A DNA stretch of 64,000 nucleotides from Skermanella rosea (GTDB taxonomy: Bacteria; Pseudomonadota; Alphaproteobacteria; Azospirillales; Azospirillaceae). The stretch lies in NCBI RefSeq assembly GCF_016806835.2, contig NZ_CP086111.1:483501-547500 (forward strand), written 5' to 3'. Below, piece by piece: positions 61,746 to 64,000 of this stretch; within the stretch, counting starts at the first letter, position 1; every line of letters starts with the position of its first letter. The notes under the pieces are model-generated. The model made no database searches and was not told where the DNA came from. It saw only the letters and a list, made by a program, of their open reading frames with translations. Made by a program: the position numbers and the translations under genes.

Positions 61746-63279
61746 GATCCGCGCGCTGGCCGGCGCCACCGCCGCGGCCGGGGCCGCCGGCGCGCTGGTG
61801 GCGCTCCTGGCGTCCGAGTCGCTGCCGGCTTGGTGGAGCGCCGTGCCGCTCGCCGCGGTCCTGGCGGCCGCGACCGCCATCCTGGCCCTGGCCGGACGGG
61901 TGGAGCGGGCGATCCGGCGCGCCGACGCGATCTGCGCCGAGGCCGCCGCCGGCAACTACGATCATCGGATCACCGGGGTGGAGGAGGGCGGCGACCTCGG
62001 CCGGCTCTTCGTCCGGGTCAACGACGTGCTCGACCTGGCCGACTGCTTCAGCCGCGAGGTCGGGGCCGCCATGGACCATGCCAGCCGCAAGCTCTATTAC
62101 CGCCGGGTCACGCTGACCGGCCTCAAGGGCTGCTACCGCGCCGTGGCCGACGTGATCAACCGCTCGGTGGCCGACATGGCGGAGCGCGACCGCGTCCTGG
62201 CCGAGGCCGAGCACGACATCGCCGACCTGGTCGAGGCGGCGTCGCACGGAGATTTCGGCCGGCGGCTGGTGGTCGCCGACGGGGCCGGCGCTATGGGCCG
62301 CCTGTGCAACGGGATCAACGCCCTGACGGCGACGGTCAGCGGCAGCCTGACGGCGATCGACGGCGTCCTCTCCGCCATTTCCCGAGGCGACCTGGAGCGC
62401 AGGATCGAGGAGGACCTGGAAGGCGTCTTCGCCACGATCAAGACCAGCACCAACCACATGGCCGAGCGCCTGCAACGGATCGTGGCCGAGATCGGCGACG
62501 CCGCCGACCGCATCGGCGGCACCGCCGGCGACATCGCGGACGGCAGCCGGAACCTGTCGGGCAGCGCCGAGCAGCAGGCCGAGCACCTGGAGCGGACCTC
62601 GTCGGCCATGAAGGATCTGACGGCCTCCGTCCGCAGCAACGCGGAGAGCGCCGCCGAGGTGACCCGCTCGGTCGAGGAGGCCCGGGCGCTCGCCAGCTCG
62701 GCCGGACAGGTGGCGGAGGACGCGGTGGCCGCCATGCACAGGATCGAGCAGTCGTCGAAGCGTGCCGCCGACATCATCGGCCTGATGGACGAGATCGCCT
62801 TCCAGACCAACCTCCTCGCCTTGAACGCCGCCGTCGAGGCGGCCCGCGCCGGGGAGGAGGGCAGGGGTTTCGCCGTGGTCGCCGCGGAGGTCCGGATGCT
62901 CGCCCGCCGGGCCGGCGACGCGTCCGGCGACATCAAGCGGCTGCTCAAGGAAAGCGGCGGGCATGTGGTCAGCGGTGTCGATCTGGTGACCGCCGCCGTC
63001 AAGGCGCTGGACGAGATCGCGACCTCGGTGACCGCCGTCGCCGACCGCGCGATCGCGATCGTCGGCACCACCCGCGACCAGGCGGTCCGGTTGGAACAGA
63101 TCAACGGGGCCGTCGCCCAGATGGACACGATGACGCAGGGCAATGCCGACCTCGCGGTCGAGAGCGCCCAGGCCGCCGAGACCTTGACCGAGCAGGCCGC
63201 GCACCTGACCGATCTCATGGCCTTCTTCCGGCATGACGGGCGGCATGACGGGCGGGTACCGGAAAAGCGGGTGGGATGA
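61720..63279 (+). CDS. Methyl-accepting chemotaxis protein, no periplasmic sensing domain
   Basis: From ATG 61720 (GGAAGGGGA 8 nt upstream) a 519-residue receptor. Two close membrane helices (about residues 8-28 and 33-56) enclose only a few periplasmic residues, as in Aer. HAMP-like segments follow ([20 protein letters not shown] and a second, [20 protein letters not shown]), then the signalling domain with the kinase-contact tip [20 protein letters not shown] and [20 protein letters not shown]. No CheR-binding pentapeptide at the end. It probably takes its input from the PAS protein encoded just upstream. Confidence 0.9.
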   Translation: MTRSSSLSRIRALAGATAAAGAAGALVALLASESLPAWWSAVPLAAVLAAATAILALAGRVERAIRRADAICAEAAAGNYDHRITGVEEGGDLGRLFVRVNDVLDLADCFSREVGAAMDHASRKLYYRRVTLTGLKGCYRAVADVINRSVADMAERDRVLAEAEHDIADLVEAASHGDFGRRLVVADGAGAMGRLCNGINALTATVSGSLTAIDGVLSAISRGDLERRIEEDLEGVFATIKTSTNHMAERLQRIVAEIGDAADRIGGTAGDIADGSRNLSGSAEQQAEHLERTSSAMKDLTASVRSNAESAAEVTRSVEEARALASSAGQVAEDAVAAMHRIEQSSKRAADIIGLMDEIAFQTNLLALNAAVEAARAGEEGRGFAVVAAEVRMLARRAGDASGDIKRLLKESGGHVVSGVDLVTAAVKALDEIATSVTAVADRAIAIVGTTRDQAVRLEQINGAVAQMDTMTQGNADLAVESAQAAETLTEQAAHLTDLMAFFRHDGRHDGRVPEKRVG

Positions 63280-63435
63280 ATTTTCATCTGGACAGGCGCC
63301 ATGACATTCCCATATAAGGCGCCTCCCACGCGGCACGGTGCGGTTCACGGACGGCACGGACCAAGTGGGGAACTTGTACAGGTCGAGTAATCGGCCGCCG
63401 GCGGATGGCCCAGGGAAAGTAAGCCTGACTACCCG

Positions 63436-63464
63436 TTGACGGAAGAAAGCTTCGGTACTATATG
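63436..63464 (+). promoter_or_regulatory. rRNA operon promoter 1
   Basis: TTGACG (63436-63441), 17 nt, TATATG (63459-63464). Near-consensus spacing. Confidence 0.65.
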
Positions 63465-63522
63465 AGTTCTCGGTCGGGACTTCGGTCCGGACCGGAGTAC
63501 TGAAAAAAGTTCGCCTGACGGG

Positions 63523-63551
63523 TTGACGAAGCTCGAACGGTTTGCTAAATA
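63523..63551 (+). promoter_or_regulatory. rRNA operon promoter 2
   Basis: TTGACG (63523-63528), 17 nt, TAAATA (63546-63551). Same -35 and spacing as promoter 1, 87 bp downstream. Confidence 0.65.
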
Positions 63552-63923
63552 GAAGAACATGAAGCGCGGACGGAAACGTCGCGGTTCAGCATCTTCCCCG
63601 GACAGCGCGGCAGGCTTCGACCCAAGGGTTTTGGGCGGTCTGCGGTCGTCGTCCGGAACGGATTGAAGGGCCGCCTCGGCGGTCGCGGGTTTCAGGACCC
63701 GCCCGGATCTTTGACAAGTTGATCGTATGAGAGAAGGGATGCGCAGGCGGCGGCGCGGTTTGGCCCGGTTCGGGGCACAAATCGGAACTGTCAGTCTGGC
63801 ATCCTGGAAGCTACGCAGAGAATCACATGGTTCAAGGCTTAGGTTCTCGGGACTGTCTTGGGTGACGGTTCCCGTTGAGCGGTTCGGATGTTCCGGCTTC
63901 GGCCGGGACGGCTGGATCGTCTT

Positions 63924-64000
63924 CAACCTGAGAGTTTGATCCTGGCTCAGAACGAACGCTGGCGGCATGCCTAACACATGCAAGTCGAACGAGGGCTTCG
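63924..64000 (+). rRNA. rrs: 16S ribosomal RNA, 5' end (partial)
   Basis: The universal 5' segment AGAGTTTGATCCTGGCTCAG is at 63931-63950, followed by AACGAACGCTGGCGGCATGC and the CTAACACATGCAAGTCGAAC block; the start is set by position relative to the E. coli 16S. The gene continues beyond the window. Confidence 0.96.

Larger units (their letters stand above)
63280..63923. other. rRNA operon promoter and leader region
   Basis: No gene supported in these 644 nt. Two good sigma-70 promoters lie at 63436 and 63523, followed by about 370 nt of leader. A TTGACAAGTTGAT at 63711 without a matching -10 is probably part of the leader processing/antitermination region. Confidence 0.7.

Noticed and set aside
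63711..63740. TTGACAAGTTGATCGTATGAG as a third rRNA promoter
   Set aside because: The TATGAG follows after only about 9 nt and there is no other -10 at proper spacing; it fits a conserved leader element better.

Overview
The window is a high-GC chromosomal segment from an alphaproteobacterium, most likely Rhodospirillales/Azospirillaceae (Skermanella- or Azospirillum-like). Pointers are the GcrA cell-cycle regulator, a DivL-like tyrosine 'kinase', the dense GC-rich coding, and a 16S rRNA 5' end at the right edge. Most of the window is core chromosome. One island of foreign or decayed genes lies at about 19.87-24.7 kb, and smaller accessory patches lie at 26.4-27.3 kb and 53.8-55.8 kb.

Layout. 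0-7.2 kb: recA (3' part) with a terminator, alaS, a MoxR ATPase / coiled-coil / VWA module, then gcrA. 7.3-12.7 kb: an OmpA-family protein, a small Rossmann protein, icd, a LOG-family hydrolase, a LysM protein and an unknown gene. 12.9-15.0 kb: psd-pssA-CDP-alcohol transferase (phosphatidylethanolamine synthesis). 15.0-16.9 kb: a small lipoprotein operon, a cupin and an RNase Z-like hydrolase. 17.1-19.9 kb: an RpfC-type hybrid kinase. 19.9-24.7 kb: accessory island with a frameshifted Shedu-like (SduA/DUF4263) nuclease, a DUF4258 gene, a catalase C-terminal remnant and a large SIR2-STAND protein. 24.7-27.3 kb: iron alcohol dehydrogenase, a cupin, and an orphan phage terminase small-subunit gene. 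27.4-31.4 kb: sugar-nucleotide and glycosyltransferase genes. 31.5-40.4 kb: ygfZ, a PRC-barrel protein, meaB, ppdK, glyS and glyQ. 40.5-42.8 kb: thiO-thiS-thiG under a TPP riboswitch. 42.9-46.2 kb: S49 peptidase, methyltransferase, DUF2007 protein, polyprenyl diphosphate synthase, tRNA-Pro. 46.3-48.8 kb: DivL-like sensor. 49.0-53.8 kb: ubiA and ubiD (quinone pathway, fed by the polyprenyl synthase) with small genes between. 53.9-58.3 kb: orphan genes, an RTX protein, DUF3616 and an MFS exporter. 58.3-63.3 kb: an RpfF-type DSF synthase divergent from a REC-PAS-HisKA_2 protein, then an Aer-like PAS protein and an overlapping chemoreceptor. 63.3-64 kb: rRNA promoters and the 16S start.

Two functional themes stand out. 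First, a diffusible-signal-factor circuit appears to be split: an RpfC-like sensor sits at 17 kb, while the RpfF-like synthase sits at 58 kb beside an atypical response-regulator kinase and chemotaxis genes. Second, the 20-24 kb island carries two anti-phage-type proteins, one of them interrupted at a G8 homopolymer. All functions are assigned by reading motifs; no database search was possible.
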